This document shows positions 1 through 8,199 of a stretch of 35,318 bases of DNA, piece after piece (positions within the stretch are counted from its first letter, which is position 1; each line of letters begins with the position of its first letter). The position numbers and the translations under genes are program-made. Location: assembly GCA_002451165.1 (NCBI GenBank), contig DKBH01000067.1, forward strand, positions 1-35,318, given 5' to 3'. The DNA is from Nitrospiraceae bacterium UBA6905 (GTDB lineage Bacteria > Nitrospirota > Thermodesulfovibrionia > Thermodesulfovibrionales > UBA6898). The notes under the pieces are model-generated. The model was not told where the DNA came from. It saw only the letters and a program-made list of their open reading frames with translations, and did no database searches.

Positions 1-1
1 G

Positions 2-748
2 GTCTGGGGCATCGGGCCGAACACCGCCGCCTTCCTTGGCAAGCACGGCATCAGGACCGCCCTGCAGTTCGCGCAACGGGACGAGGCCTTCGTGCAGAAA
101 TACCTGTCCAAGCCGTACCAGGAGATCTGGCACGAGCTGAACGGCAGGAGCGTCTACCCGGTCACCACGGAAACGAAGAGCAGCTACCAGTCCATCAGCA
201 AGGCCCGGACCTTCACGCCGCCGTCGTGCGACGATGCCTTCGTCTTCGCCCAGCTCTCGAAGAACCTCGAGAACGCCTGTATCAAGGCGAGAAGATACCA
301 GCTCGCCGCGACCCGGCTCATCGTATTTCTCCGGACGCAGGATTTCAGGGATGCGGGCGTAGAGGTGAAACTGAGCCTGCCGACCGCCTACCCGGCATAT
401 CTCATGGGGCCGCTGCGCGCAGCATGCGGGCAGGTCTTTCGGCCGGACAGGCTGTACCGCCAGACAGGCGTGGTGCTCGCCGGGCTTGTGCCTGATGACG
501 GTACGCAGTATACGCTTTTCGACGATACGACAAAGATCGAGAAGATGGCCAGGATCTATGCGGCGGTGGACAGCCTTTCGGGAAAGTACGGCAAACACAC
601 GGTGCAGCTTGGATCAAGCCTTCCGACGAAGCTGCAGGCACAGCATGAGGGCGATCGGGGGGATGTGCCGTTACGGAAGACGGAGATGTTCAGAGGAGAG
701 AACAAACGGCAGCGACTCGGGCTTCCCCTGGTGCATATCAAGGTCTAA
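2..748 (+). CDS. Y-family DNA polymerase (DinB/UmuC type), C-terminal part
   Basis: The reading frame is already open at base 2, so the gene is cut by the window edge; 248 codons remain and the catalytic palm lies outside. The visible part opens with a helix-hairpin-helix segment (VWGIGPNTAAFLGKHGI), followed by the linker and little-finger domain that grips DNA in translesion polymerases (about residues 65-185 of the fragment). Family members copy damaged templates with low fidelity. The last 40 residues are basic and polar, as in the tails of UmuC/DinB proteins that often carry a clamp-binding peptide, but I cannot point to a clear clamp motif. An internal ATG at 92 is not the true start, because conserved sequence continues upstream of it. 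I am confident of the family but not of the DinB versus UmuC assignment. Confidence 0.85.
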   Translation, partial: VWGIGPNTAAFLGKHGIRTALQFAQRDEAFVQKYLSKPYQEIWHELNGRSVYPVTTETKSSYQSISKARTFTPPSCDDAFVFAQLSKNLENACIKARRYQLAATRLIVFLRTQDFRDAGVEVKLSLPTAYPAYLMGPLRAACGQVFRPDRLYRQTGVVLAGLVPDDGTQYTLFDDTTKIEKMARIYAAVDSLSGKYGKHTVQLGSSLPTKLQAQHEGDRGDVPLRKTEMFRGENKRQRLGLPLVHIKV

Positions 749-866
749 GCGTAAAAGGGGGAAAAAGCGGGCCTGCGGATAAGCGTACGTTTGTGAAGGC
801 GAAAGGCAGCGGCGAAGAAACGGCTCTGAGGCGCTGATGGAAATCAAGGTGATTCGGCGACCAAGA

Positions 867-895
867 TTGACAAGGGGTACCCGGAGTGCTATAGA
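867..895 (+). promoter_or_regulatory. Sigma-70-like promoter for the PfpI gene
   Basis: A perfect TTGACA (867-872) is followed after 17 bases by TATAGA (890-895). This would place transcription start near 902, about 50 bases before the PfpI gene, which has its own strong ribosome site. It is the best canonical promoter in the window by eye. Confidence 0.55.
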
Positions 896-951
896 TGGGG
901 TAAGGTCATTTCCTGTGGCTTATTATCCCGCTGATAGAGAAGGAGGTTGCT

Positions 952-1464
952 ATGAGGGCATTGATCATCAGCGCGGACAATTTCGAGGATTCCGAACTCC
1001 TCGTTCCGTACTACCGATTGCAGGAAGAGGGTGCAGTGGTGGATGTGGCCTCGATGAAGCCGGGGAGCATCAAAGGAAAGCATGGGTACGAGGTGAAGGT
1101 CACGAAGCTGCTGAAGGATGTAACTGCCGGAGATTATGATATTCTCATCCTTCCCGGAGGCAAGGCGCCGGAGGCAGTGCGAAAGGAGAAGAAGGCGCTC
1201 GATCTGGCCCGCTCCTTTTTCGAAAAGAACAAGCCGGTTGCCGCGATCTGCCACGGCGGGCAGACCCTGATCAGTGCCGGCCTGGTAAAAGACCGCAGGG
1301 TGACCTGCTACAAGTCCGTCGTGCCGGAGATGAAAGAGGCCGGGGCCCTTTATGAGGACGCCGACGTCGTGGTGGACAATAACCTCATAAGTTCACGTCA
1401 GCCCGCTGATCTGCCGGCCTTCATGCGGGAGATCATGAAAAAGCTCAAGTTCAAAAAGACGTAG
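952..1464 (+). CDS. DJ-1/PfpI family protein (type 1 glutamine amidotransferase-like)
   Basis: This is a 170-residue protein of the usual length for the family. Cys100-His101 sit in the nucleophile elbow AICHGG, and Glu12 is in the position that tunes the cysteine in DJ-1/PfpI proteins. The end (SSRQPADLPAFMREI) is the typical family C-terminus. Relatives act as proteases, glyoxalases/deglycases or redox-stress chaperones; sequence alone does not say which applies here. The start is fixed by a strong Shine-Dalgarno (AAGGAGG, 940-946) just before ATG 952. It appears monocistronic, with its own promoter upstream and the next gene convergent. A 6-bp dyad (AGTACG-CCC-CGTACT, 1513-1527) lies between the convergent genes but has no T-run. 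Confidence 0.92.
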   Translation: MRALIISADNFEDSELLVPYYRLQEEGAVVDVASMKPGSIKGKHGYEVKVTKLLKDVTAGDYDILILPGGKAPEAVRKEKKALDLARSFFEKNKPVAAICHGGQTLISAGLVKDRRVTCYKSVVPEMKEAGALYEDADVVVDNNLISSRQPADLPAFMREIMKKLKFKKT

Positions 1465-1554
1465 ATACGTAAAAGCGTCATGGCGCAGACGCGACCGGAA
1501 GCACAACAATGAAGTACGCCCCGTACTCGCTGCGACATCAGGTCCGCTGGGGCA

Positions 1555-2391
1555 TCATATTTTTATTTCGAACCATTCCGCAGGATCGACTTTGTAAAAC
1601 TCTTTGAGTTCGGCATACAGATAGGGTGATCGCCTCTTCATCTGGCGAGGCTTCTCAAAGAATGTTTCGGTCGCCACAGCAAAGAACTCGGCGGGATTGG
1701 ATGCGCCGTACTCGTCCAGGATGTTCTTTTTGTGGTGCCCGGCATCGGCGCGAAGCCGTTCGTATTCCTCGCTCATGATCTGCGCCCAGACCGCGTAGCT
1801 GGATTGATTCCCGAGTATAGGGGCGCCGTCTGCAAGGCCGTCCTCCTGATCGAGCTGATGGGCGAATTCATGGAGCACGACATTGTGACCGTCTTCTGCA
1901 TTCTGCGCCCCCCGCTTTACATCATCCCATGCAAGTATTACCGAACCGTGCTTCCACGATTCCCCCAGACGTACCGACGGCCCTTCAACATATACGCCTC
2001 CGCCGAGGGGAGTGCTCACTTCCGCCACATACGCACCGGGATAGACGAGGATGGAGACGAGCCCGGGATAATAATGCTTCTCCCTGTTCAAAAGGAGCAT
2101 GCATGCCTCGGCAGCTATGGTGACCTTTATTTCATCGGTCAGTGTGAGCCCTCCCAGCCCCTCAAATCGCTTTTCGTCCATGAAGATCTTGATGTCATTG
2201 CGGAGCTGATCCCGCAAATCGTCGGGAAGGTACCGGTAGAGGGCCACGTTCCTCTCCAGGATACTTTCCCATTCCTGAGGGAACGGCATGGACGTCAGCT
2301 GTCTGCGCCGTCGTCTCTGAAGTGCCTTTTTCCCCGCGAGAAATAGCAGAAATGCTCCGCCGGCCACTATGACGAGAATGAATATCCGCAC
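1555..2391 (-). CDS. mtfA: M90 family zinc metallopeptidase, MtfA-like
   Basis: A 278-residue protein. Residues 1-20 form a hydrophobic membrane segment followed by a very basic patch (KKALQRRRRR), so the catalytic domain is probably cytoplasmic and membrane-anchored. The zinc site HEFAH is at 174-178, and a downstream NPAEFFAVATETFFEKP block (about 232-248) supplies the likely third ligand, as in MtfA. E. coli MtfA is a soluble aminopeptidase that binds the glucose repressor Mlc. An N-terminal anchor is common in MtfA-like proteins outside enterics. No mlc or pts gene is visible, so an Mlc role is not supported here. The start is a GTG at 2391 with a weak GGGA upstream. Confidence 0.85.
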   Translation of the reverse strand: MRIFILVIVAGGAFLLFLAGKKALQRRRRRQLTSMPFPQEWESILERNVALYRYLPDDLRDQLRNDIKIFMDEKRFEGLGGLTLTDEIKVTIAAEACMLLLNREKHYYPGLVSILVYPGAYVAEVSTPLGGGVYVEGPSVRLGESWKHGSVILAWDDVKRGAQNAEDGHNVVLHEFAHQLDQEDGLADGAPILGNQSSYAVWAQIMSEEYERLRADAGHHKKNILDEYGASNPAEFFAVATETFFEKPRQMKRRSPYLYAELKEFYKVDPAEWFEIKI

Positions 2392-2821
2392 TTATGACAT
2401 CCCTTTCCGACTACTGCGAATTGCATGTGAGCGACACGGTCATGGCCGGCACTCCCCTCAGAAATCGAAAAACTGCTCCGACACCGGTAATGGTTATCTA
2501 TTTAGGCAGCGCCTATCCCTGTGCCTTATGTAACGCCCTGTTTTCATTTTAGCATGTGGAAAATGCCGAAAGCGGAGGAAAGGATGCATTTTTTCGCAGC
2601 AACGACAGTTCAATCCATAAATTTGACACTCAAAGCACTGTGCAAGAACAGAAACCCCCTGTAAAAATATGGACCGACAGATTCGCTCATCTCACGTTGC
2701 TGCAAGAACTCGCCACACCCTCCTCATGAACCTGAGCTCATTCTTCATAAATTTTTCACAAAGTTCTTCTAGAACATAATCAGGCATATGCAGAGATGTG
2801 ATAAGTGAAAGGAGAAGAAAC
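2392..2821. other. Non-coding region between mtfA and degP; weak dyad near the degP start
   Basis: No gene is recognisable in these 430 bases. They separate two divergent genes and must hold both promoters. A perfect 5-bp dyad with 3-base spacer, GTTCT-TCT-AGAAC, lies at 2763-2775 and abuts a CATAAT hexamer (2775-2780), about 42 bases before the degP ATG. It could be an operator over a -10 element. A TTGACA occurs at 2623-2628 but lacks a matching -10 at 16-18 bases. I see no heat-shock CIRCE element. Confidence 0.25.
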
Positions 2822-4291
2822 ATGGAACAGAAAAAACGCCCTTTGATCTATGGGGCGACGCTGATATTGATCGGGCTTATCATGGGGCTCGGCATATCAT
2901 CGAATTTGAATTGGAGTTCAAAAGCTACTACCGAGGAGACGAAGATATCCCAAGAGGCTACTGATATCCTCTCCAAGACAGGCCGGGCGATGGCAGAAGT
3001 CGCTGCCGCGGTAAAACCTTCGGTAGTAAATATATCATCAACGAAAACGATACGGGTACCGGCAGGTCACTCGCCTTTTTTTGATGATCCCTTTTTCAAC
3101 AGATTTTTTGGTGATGAGTTTGGCCGCTTGGGACAGCCGAGAGAGCATAAAGAGTCGGGTTTGGGTTCGGGCGTCATTGTTGACAAGGACGGATACATCC
3201 TTACCAATAACCACGTGATCAAGGATGCCGATGAGATAAAAGTAAAGTTGTCTGACAAAAGAGAGTTCAAGGGAAGGGTCATCGGCACTGATCCGAAGAC
3301 AGATCTTGCCGTGATCAAGATAGACTCGAACTATCTTCCGGTAATGAAAATGGGCGATTCTGAGAAACTGAAGGTCGGGGAAACCGTGATCACAATCGGG
3401 AATCCTTTTGGCCTGAACCAGACGGTCACATCAGGGATCGTAAGTGCGACAGGCAGGGCTGATGTCGGCATCGCGGACTATGAGGATTTTATCCAGACCG
3501 ATGCTGCTATCAATCCGGGCAATTCCGGCGGAGCGCTCGTGAACGTGCGGGGCGAGCTTGTGGGGATCAACACGGCTATATTCAGCACCTCGGGCGGCTA
3601 TATGGGGATCGGCTTTGCCATACCGAGCAGCATGGCAAAGATCGTGATGGACAACCTGATCAAGAAAGGAAAGGTCGACCGGGGCTGGCTCGGTGTTTCC
3701 ATACAGCCTATTACGCAAGATCTTGCGAAGCAATTCGGGATCAAGGATGACAAAGGTGCCCTTGTGGGGGATGTGGTGGAGGACGGCCCTGCCGAGAAGG
3801 CCGGCATCCAGCGGGGTGACGTTATCGTCGAGTTTGACGGCAAAGCAGTGAGCGATCCGTCAAGCCTGAGAAATAGTGTGGCAGGCACATCTCCTAGCAA
3901 GAAGGTTACGCTGAAGGTCATGCGTAACGGGAATAAGCAGGCAATGGACGTGACGATTGCAGAACAGCCAGCTGAAAAGCAGAAAGTCCAGGGAGAATTC
4001 GACAACCTCCTCAAGGGCGTCAGAGTACAGGGGCTTACTCCTGAATTAAAGCGGCAGCTCAATATTCCCAAGAGGATAGGCGGTGTCGTCGTTGCTGACA
4101 TCGACGAGGAAAGTCCTGCTGCAGGCCTTCTGACTCCGAACGACGTTATTATCGAGGTCAACCGGAAGCGGATAGCTAACACGAAGGACTATGAGGCTGT
4201 TGTTTCCGGGATCAGTTCCGGTCAGGACATTCTGCTTCTTATCTACAGAAGCGGATCGACCATCTATCTTTCACTGTCTGCGCGACAATAG
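2822..4291 (+). CDS. degP: Do family periplasmic serine endoprotease (DegP/HtrA)
   Basis: A 489-residue envelope protease/chaperone that removes or refolds damaged exported proteins. Residues 7-27 form a single N-terminal membrane segment or uncleaved signal. The trypsin-like domain has the full triad: His131 in TNNHVI, Asp161 in TDLAVI and Ser235 in NPGNSGGAL. Two PDZ domains follow at roughly 285-375 and 395-485, the second being shorter, as in bacterial Do proteases. A longer frame opens at GTG 2798, but ATG 2822 is preferred because GGAGAAG lies 5-11 bases upstream and the membrane segment begins soon after it. The gene is followed by a strong terminator and appears to be transcribed alone. 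Confidence 0.95.
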   Translation: MEQKKRPLIYGATLILIGLIMGLGISSNLNWSSKATTEETKISQEATDILSKTGRAMAEVAAAVKPSVVNISSTKTIRVPAGHSPFFDDPFFNRFFGDEFGRLGQPREHKESGLGSGVIVDKDGYILTNNHVIKDADEIKVKLSDKREFKGRVIGTDPKTDLAVIKIDSNYLPVMKMGDSEKLKVGETVITIGNPFGLNQTVTSGIVSATGRADVGIADYEDFIQTDAAINPGNSGGALVNVRGELVGINTAIFSTSGGYMGIGFAIPSSMAKIVMDNLIKKGKVDRGWLGVSIQPITQDLAKQFGIKDDKGALVGDVVEDGPAEKAGIQRGDVIVEFDGKAVSDPSSLRNSVAGTSPSKKVTLKVMRNGNKQAMDVTIAEQPAEKQKVQGEFDNLLKGVRVQGLTPELKRQLNIPKRIGGVVVADIDEESPAAGLLTPNDVIIEVNRKRIANTKDYEAVVSGISSGQDILLLIYRSGSTIYLSLSARQ

Positions 4292-4303
4292 TTGCCTGCA
4301 GGT

Positions 4304-4334
4304 GGCAGGAAGCGAAAGCTTCCTGCCTTCTCTT
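4304..4334 (+). terminator. Rho-independent terminator of degP
   Basis: A 10-bp perfect stem GGCAGGAAGC / GCTTCCTGCC (4304-4313 and 4318-4327) is capped by a GAAA tetraloop and followed by TTCTCTT. It begins 13 bases after the degP stop. The rest of the gap to 4566 holds no gene. It contains one 7-bp dyad (TTCCGGC at 4472-4478 with GCCGGAA at 4495-4501) of unknown meaning. Confidence 0.8.
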
Positions 4335-4566
4335 GAGAGAAACACTTCGATCGCGTACAGATCATTCCTGCGTCTCAGATGAAAGCGGGCCATTCTTGTC
4401 GGTAGCATTTGATTCAAGGGTGTAATAATTATAGATCTATTCGTATGGTATACCGCACTGAGTGCTCTCGATTCCGGCAAGAAGCCAACGAGACGCCGGA
4501 AACAGTATTTAGGGGTGCGTCGAGCCTCGTCTCGGCGCTAGCGGGACATAATCCCTGCGGGCTTTC

Positions 4567-5061
4567 TTACTGTTCGCTTTTCTTCATGCTGTCCCAGAAC
4601 AGCTTCAGGTCGGCATAGAGGTCGTTATATGCTGCCTTCAGCGCGTCCTGAAACGTCCCGGCCGTACCTTTATTCGTTGCCATGAACGTGTTGGCGGCGG
4701 TCTTGTCCCGAAAGGCCCATTTACCCCGCGTGGCCATGACACCCTCTTTCCTGCCGCCGATCACCCAGGAGGCCTTTTCAGCATCAATGAGATGCCGGTC
4801 GGAGAAGTCGCTTACCTGAATGGATTTCGGTACTCTTCCCATGTTCAGTGACAGATCCAGGGCTGCACAGCGAATGCTGCAGGTCCCCACCATATGCTCG
4901 GGATCATATTCGATCAGCATGCGTGACTGTGCAAAGGTCTCTCTGCTCATGCCGCAGACCTTACAGTTCTTATGGAGACGGATGTCTTCATCCATATCTG
5001 CACCAACCGTCGCAATAAGAATACAGACGAGCAATCCCGCCAGGATAACGTATGGTCTCAT
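4567..5061 (-). CDS. nosL: NosL family metal-binding exported protein
   Basis: A 164-residue protein with an N-terminal signal peptide (hydrophobic 4-20, likely cleavage after VGA). The mature part carries NosL hallmarks: a CKVCGM motif (Cys33, Cys36, Met38) and a second pair at Cys61 and Cys65, then a beta-rich C-terminal half. NosL proteins bind Cu(I) and in denitrifiers deliver copper to nitrous oxide reductase, but many bacteria have NosL-like proteins with no nos operon. None of nosZDFY is near, so a general copper or thiol role is as likely. Cys13 is not in a good lipobox, since the preceding residue is Val, so I do not call it a lipoprotein. The start is supported by GGGAGGAAA about 8 bases upstream of the ATG. 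Confidence 0.85.
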   Translation of the reverse strand: MRPYVILAGLLVCILIATVGADMDEDIRLHKNCKVCGMSRETFAQSRMLIEYDPEHMVGTCSIRCAALDLSLNMGRVPKSIQVSDFSDRHLIDAEKASWVIGGRKEGVMATRGKWAFRDKTAANTFMATNKGTAGTFQDALKAAYNDLYADLKLFWDSMKKSEQ

Positions 5062-5293
5062 GTTCGTATTTCCTCCCCAACCGTCTGCTATGTGTTTGAG
5101 TCCCTTTGCCGACTGCTCACCTACTGCTGAAAGATTCCACAGACAGGACTCGGCACCTTTTTCCTGTGAACGGTGTACCTTACAGGAAAGACAGGAGGCT
5201 GGAGCGAGCCAGCCCCTTGCCCGTGGTGATAAGCGGCGAAGATCGATCTAGTTCCTGCATCTCGCTGCTCGGAGCTTATCCCCTGTACTGGTC

Positions 5294-6142
5294 CTAAGGT
5301 GAAGTATCTATCATGACGTTGTCGAAAAAGGCTTCCATGAAACATACGGGACGCGCAGCGGTACAATTGGGTATCAGATGATGGATCTCCAGTCGTTTGT
5401 TCCCTCCATTGGAGGTTCCCGGTGCACTGCCAACAGGCACGGCATAAGCGAGAGGAACCTCTTCAGCATTTCCCTTCTTAAATAGAAATCGGTTATTTGC
5501 CTGGTCCCAAGTGACGCTGAGCCTCACTCTTTTATTCACCTTTACCGTACCGATAACCTGCGAGGCAATTTCTGAGCTGTCGGTGCAGTCCGCATTGTTA
5601 CAGATATCGATCACCGCATAAATCTTGAGTTGCTTTTTCTTTAGATCCGTCGCGTCGGTGGGCCGTCCTACGTAGATAAAAGCCCTTACGTCATTGGTGG
5701 AATCATCGGGTGTGGAGGTGCCGGTGTTGAAAAACATGCCCCCAATCCGTATGCGCGGTTCAGTAGGAGCGGTATTAGCATCGCATGCGGTTGCTGCGAA
5801 TTTTTTTATCAGGACTTGTGCCTGAATCGTCTTGATCGCAGTTCCGTCAACGAATCTGACTCTGGTCGCGGAAGTCTTGCGGCCCGCATCAGATCCGCTG
5901 GCTGCGTAACTGCGGTTGACCAGGTTCAGTCCCCTGAAGACCAAGATTGGCTCGATCTTTATCTGCCGCCGCGATTCAAGAATGTTCACCCCTGTATCTA
6001 CCGATTCTCTACCGAACCATTTGGCCGGGTCAAGAAGTTTTGTCTCAAAGTCATCATACAGCTCAAGCTGCGCTGAGGCAGGGCCAGGGATTACTGCACA
6101 TATGGCGACCATTGCAAAAAAACATAACATTATAGTTCTCAT
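5294..6142 (-). CDS. Hypothetical secreted protein with predicted beta-sandwich fold
   Basis: A 282-residue protein I do not recognise. It has a clear signal peptide ending ASA (about residue 24) directly before QLELYDDFE. The mature part looks all-beta with alternating hydrophobic strands. The opening pattern (YDDFETKLLDPAKWFG) resembles secreted laminarinase-like or LamG-like jelly-roll proteins, where a FDDF..G..DPAKW start is common, but I see no catalytic EXDXXE motif. Five cysteines fall in the mature part (in the ACDAN, DICNNADC and NCTAARPVC stretches), consistent with periplasmic or extracellular disulfides. It probably binds a ligand or the cell surface rather than acting as an enzyme; this is inference. 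The start is supported by AAGGAGGGA just upstream. The leader is long and structured (see the terminator and small ORF entries). Confidence 0.7.
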   Translation of the reverse strand: MRTIMLCFFAMVAICAVIPGPASAQLELYDDFETKLLDPAKWFGRESVDTGVNILESRRQIKIEPILVFRGLNLVNRSYAASGSDAGRKTSATRVRFVDGTAIKTIQAQVLIKKFAATACDANTAPTEPRIRIGGMFFNTGTSTPDDSTNDVRAFIYVGRPTDATDLKKKQLKIYAVIDICNNADCTDSSEIASQVIGTVKVNKRVRLSVTWDQANNRFLFKKGNAEEVPLAYAVPVGSAPGTSNGGNKRLEIHHLIPNCTAARPVCFMEAFFDNVMIDTSP

Positions 6143-6202
6143 GTAAATTCCCTCCTTTTCCCATTTTCATACTGCACTCGTGATGACTTTCTGAGAAGGT
6201 AG

Positions 6203-6334
6203 TCAAAACAGAAAGTCTGCCCTGATAATTCTTAATAAAGCACTCTTAATCCAGTCTCTCATATCCTCCTTTCTCTGTTGACAAAAGAAAGCCGAACATG
6301 CCGGATTCGGATTTTTCGGCAGTTCGGCCATCAT
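6203..6334 (-). CDS. Candidate small leader ORF (43 codons) upstream of the secreted-protein gene
   Basis: An open frame of 43 residues begins ATGATG at 6334 and ends TGA at 6203. An AGGAG lies 12 bases upstream, a rather long spacing. An in-frame internal ATG at 6262 has an excellent AAAGGAGGA site right before it and would give a 19-residue peptide, MRDWIKSALLRIIRADFLF, which is amphipathic and basic. The first third of the long form is read through the terminator hairpin at 6291-6328. It could be a leader peptide or a small membrane-active protein, or chance; no homology judgement is possible by eye. Confidence 0.3.
   Translation of the reverse strand: MMAELPKNPNPACSAFFCQQRKEDMRDWIKSALLRIIRADFLF
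6283..6328 (-). terminator. Intrinsic terminator or attenuator, minus strand
   Basis: Read on the minus strand, GCCGAAC-TGCCG pairs with CGGCA-T-GTTCGGC: 12 bp with one bulged base and a 13-base loop. It is followed at once by TTTCTTTT (6290-6283). It lies 250 bases past the nifA-like stop and 148 bases before the secreted-protein ATG, downstream of a promoter candidate at 6404-6432. It can therefore end nifA transcripts or attenuate the downstream gene. Confidence 0.6.
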
Positions 6335-6403
6335 GATAGTACTATTCTCCTTTTTCGCCCCTTCTCAGGGGAATAGGCTCTGTTGTGATTGATTCTTACT
6401 TAT

Positions 6404-6432
6404 CTTCTATCACGGTGCAATACGCTTGTCAA
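6404..6432 (-). promoter_or_regulatory. Sigma-70-like promoter for the secreted-protein gene
   Basis: On the minus strand TTGACA (6432-6427) is followed after exactly 17 bases by TAGAAG (6409-6404). Transcription would start near 6397, giving a leader of about 255 bases that contains the hairpin and the small ORF. Confidence 0.4.
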
Positions 6433-6577
6433 GTTTCAGCTTTAGGCCTGATGTGAGGGCACAAACGTTGGGAATTTCTGAACGGTATACGCTCTTTACC
6501 TTATGATGTTCCCTCATTTGCGCGGTCTTAACAGGGCAGTCACGGGATTTGTCACAAGAGAGAATATTGTTGAAGTA

Positions 6578-8107
6578 TCAGGGCTGCTTGAGATCGTACT
6601 TCCTGATCTTGTAGCCGATCTGGCGGGGCGTGATGCCGAGGAGTCGGGCTGCCTTTGCCTGGTTCCAGCCCGAGCGTGTCAGGGCCTCGATGAGCTTAGT
6701 CTTCTCAATGTCCTCAATAGTGGAGGGAAGGGCATCCTTGAGCTGGGCAGCAAACTTTGCCTTGAAGGAGTGATCACGTATGTTGATCGGGAGGTCAGCC
6801 TTGGTTGCGGTCTGGCCGTGACACATGACTACGATGCGCTCGATCGTATTCTCCAGTTCACGCACGTTGCCCGGCCAGTCGTAATCCATAAAAATATTCA
6901 ATACTTCCGGGGTGATCTGGACAGCCTTGTTGTTTTCCTTATTGTATTTATCGAGGAAGTATTCTTGGAGCAAGGATATATCCTCCCGGCGATCGCGAAG
7001 CGGGGGGAGATAAATAGGGACGACATTCAACCGGTAGTAGAGGTCTTCCCTGAATCGTCCCTCTTTCACGAGGTCCTCGAGATTCCTGCTTGTCGCCGCA
7101 ACAAGCCGGACATCCACCGTGATCGTCTTTTCGCCGCCGACGCGCTCGAACTCCTTTTCCTGGAGAACCCGAAGTATCTTGGGCTGAAGTGTTAGGGGCA
7201 GGTCCCCGACTTCGTCCAGGAAGATTGTTCCGCCATGGGCTAATTCGAATCTGCCTTTGCGCATCGACGTGGCCCCGGTGAAGGACCCTCGCTCATGACC
7301 GAACAGCTCTGACTCGAGGAGGCCCTCCGGTATGGAGGCACAATTGAATTTAATAAAGGGACCCTTTGTCCGCTGGCTCATAAAATGTATGGCCTTGGCG
7401 ACGAGTTCCTTCCCCGTACCGCTTTCCCCGCGCAGCAGGACGTTCGCCTTCGAAGGAGATACCCGGTGGATCGCCCCGAAGACCTCCTGCATGCTCTCGG
7501 ACTGGCCGATGATGTTTTCGACCTTGTACTTGCTTTTTAATTGCTGCCGGAGCTGCTCTTTCTCTTCCTGCATTGCCTCACGTTCTTTTTCCACTTCACG
7601 GTGGAGCTTTACAGACTGTGCTATGAGCGAGGCAATGATCTTGAGGAGCCTGAGGTCCTCCTCGAAGGAAATATTTTTCGCTCCGAACAGCCGGTCCACG
7701 CTCAGGACACCGAGCACCTCGTTCTTGAACTTGATGGGAACACAGAGGAAGGCGATGTTTTCTTTCCTGATCATCTCCCGTGCGCCGGTCTTGTTCAGGA
7801 AGAGCGGCTCGTCGCCGATGTTCGGAATGACGATGGGCGTGCCGAGTTTGGCAACGCGGCCGATGATGCCTTCGCCGAGCTTATATCTGCCGCGTTTTAT
7901 CTCCTCTTCCGACATGCCATGGGCGGCCAGGATCGATACTTCGTTATTGCTCCGCAGAGAGACGGTTCCGCGGTTCATATCGAGATATTCCGCAAGCACA
8001 CGCATGACCCCTCTCAGGTTCTGACGGAGATTGAGTGAGGAACCGAGAAGTTTGCTGATCTCGTATAATGCGGATAGCTCGATGGTTCTGTTATAGTTCT
8101 TTTGCAT
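6578..8107 (-). CDS. nifA: NifA-type sigma-54-dependent transcriptional activator
   Basis: A 509-residue enhancer-binding protein. An N-terminal GAF sensory domain (about 20-165) and a coiled-coil linker (about 168-192) precede the AAA+ domain (about 198-435), which has Walker A GESGTGKE (228-235), the sigma-54 contact loop as GSFTGA (274-279, Ser replacing the usual Ala) and Walker B TIFLDE (294-299). A Fis-type helix-turn-helix closes the protein (about 468-506). Its sequence (QAKAARLLGITPRQIGYKI) is very close to NifA proteins. The Cys-rich linker of oxygen-sensitive NifA is absent; only one Cys lies between the AAA+ and DNA-binding parts. It is divergent from the amidotransferase-glnB-glnA genes, whose promoter is of sigma-54 type, so it probably controls them. 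No nif genes lie in the window, so the NifA name rests on sequence only. No Shine-Dalgarno is seen; TATACT ends 5 bases before the ATG. Confidence 0.88.
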   Translation of the reverse strand: MQKNYNRTIELSALYEISKLLGSSLNLRQNLRGVMRVLAEYLDMNRGTVSLRSNNEVSILAAHGMSEEEIKRGRYKLGEGIIGRVAKLGTPIVIPNIGDEPLFLNKTGAREMIRKENIAFLCVPIKFKNEVLGVLSVDRLFGAKNISFEEDLRLLKIIASLIAQSVKLHREVEKEREAMQEEKEQLRQQLKSKYKVENIIGQSESMQEVFGAIHRVSPSKANVLLRGESGTGKELVAKAIHFMSQRTKGPFIKFNCASIPEGLLESELFGHERGSFTGATSMRKGRFELAHGGTIFLDEVGDLPLTLQPKILRVLQEKEFERVGGEKTITVDVRLVAATSRNLEDLVKEGRFREDLYYRLNVVPIYLPPLRDRREDISLLQEYFLDKYNKENNKAVQITPEVLNIFMDYDWPGNVRELENTIERIVVMCHGQTATKADLPINIRDHSFKAKFAAQLKDALPSTIEDIEKTKLIEALTRSGWNQAKAARLLGITPRQIGYKIRKYDLKQP

Positions 8108-8118
8108 GTGACAGTATA
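8108..8118 (-). promoter_or_regulatory. -10 element at leaderless distance from nifA-like ATG
   Basis: On the minus strand TATACT (8118-8113) is separated from the ATG by only GTCAC, so transcription would begin on or next to the start codon. There is no purine-rich ribosome site and no good -35. A TGT-N11-ACA pattern overlaps it (8107-8123), one base longer than the NifA half-site spacing. Confidence 0.45.
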
Positions 8119-8199
8119 GTACATTTTTGTGCTTTTTATTTCAGAAGTATCATATATGTTTCCGCAGCAGAGGTTCGCTGAGATTGATGGCTAAGGGGC

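Noticed and set aside
1732..2346. 204-codon plus-strand frame opposite mtfA
   Set aside because: It is the antisense shadow of the M90 peptidase gene, which has its zinc-site motif intact on the minus strand.
4423..4566. Possible small RNA between the degP terminator and nosL (TTCCGGC dyad, CGAGAC/GTCTCG)
   Set aside because: No convincing promoter spacing or terminator for either strand; the dyads are short.
8107..8123. NifA upstream activator sequence at the nifA-like start
   Set aside because: The spacing is TGT-N11-ACA, one base too long, and it overlaps the start codon.
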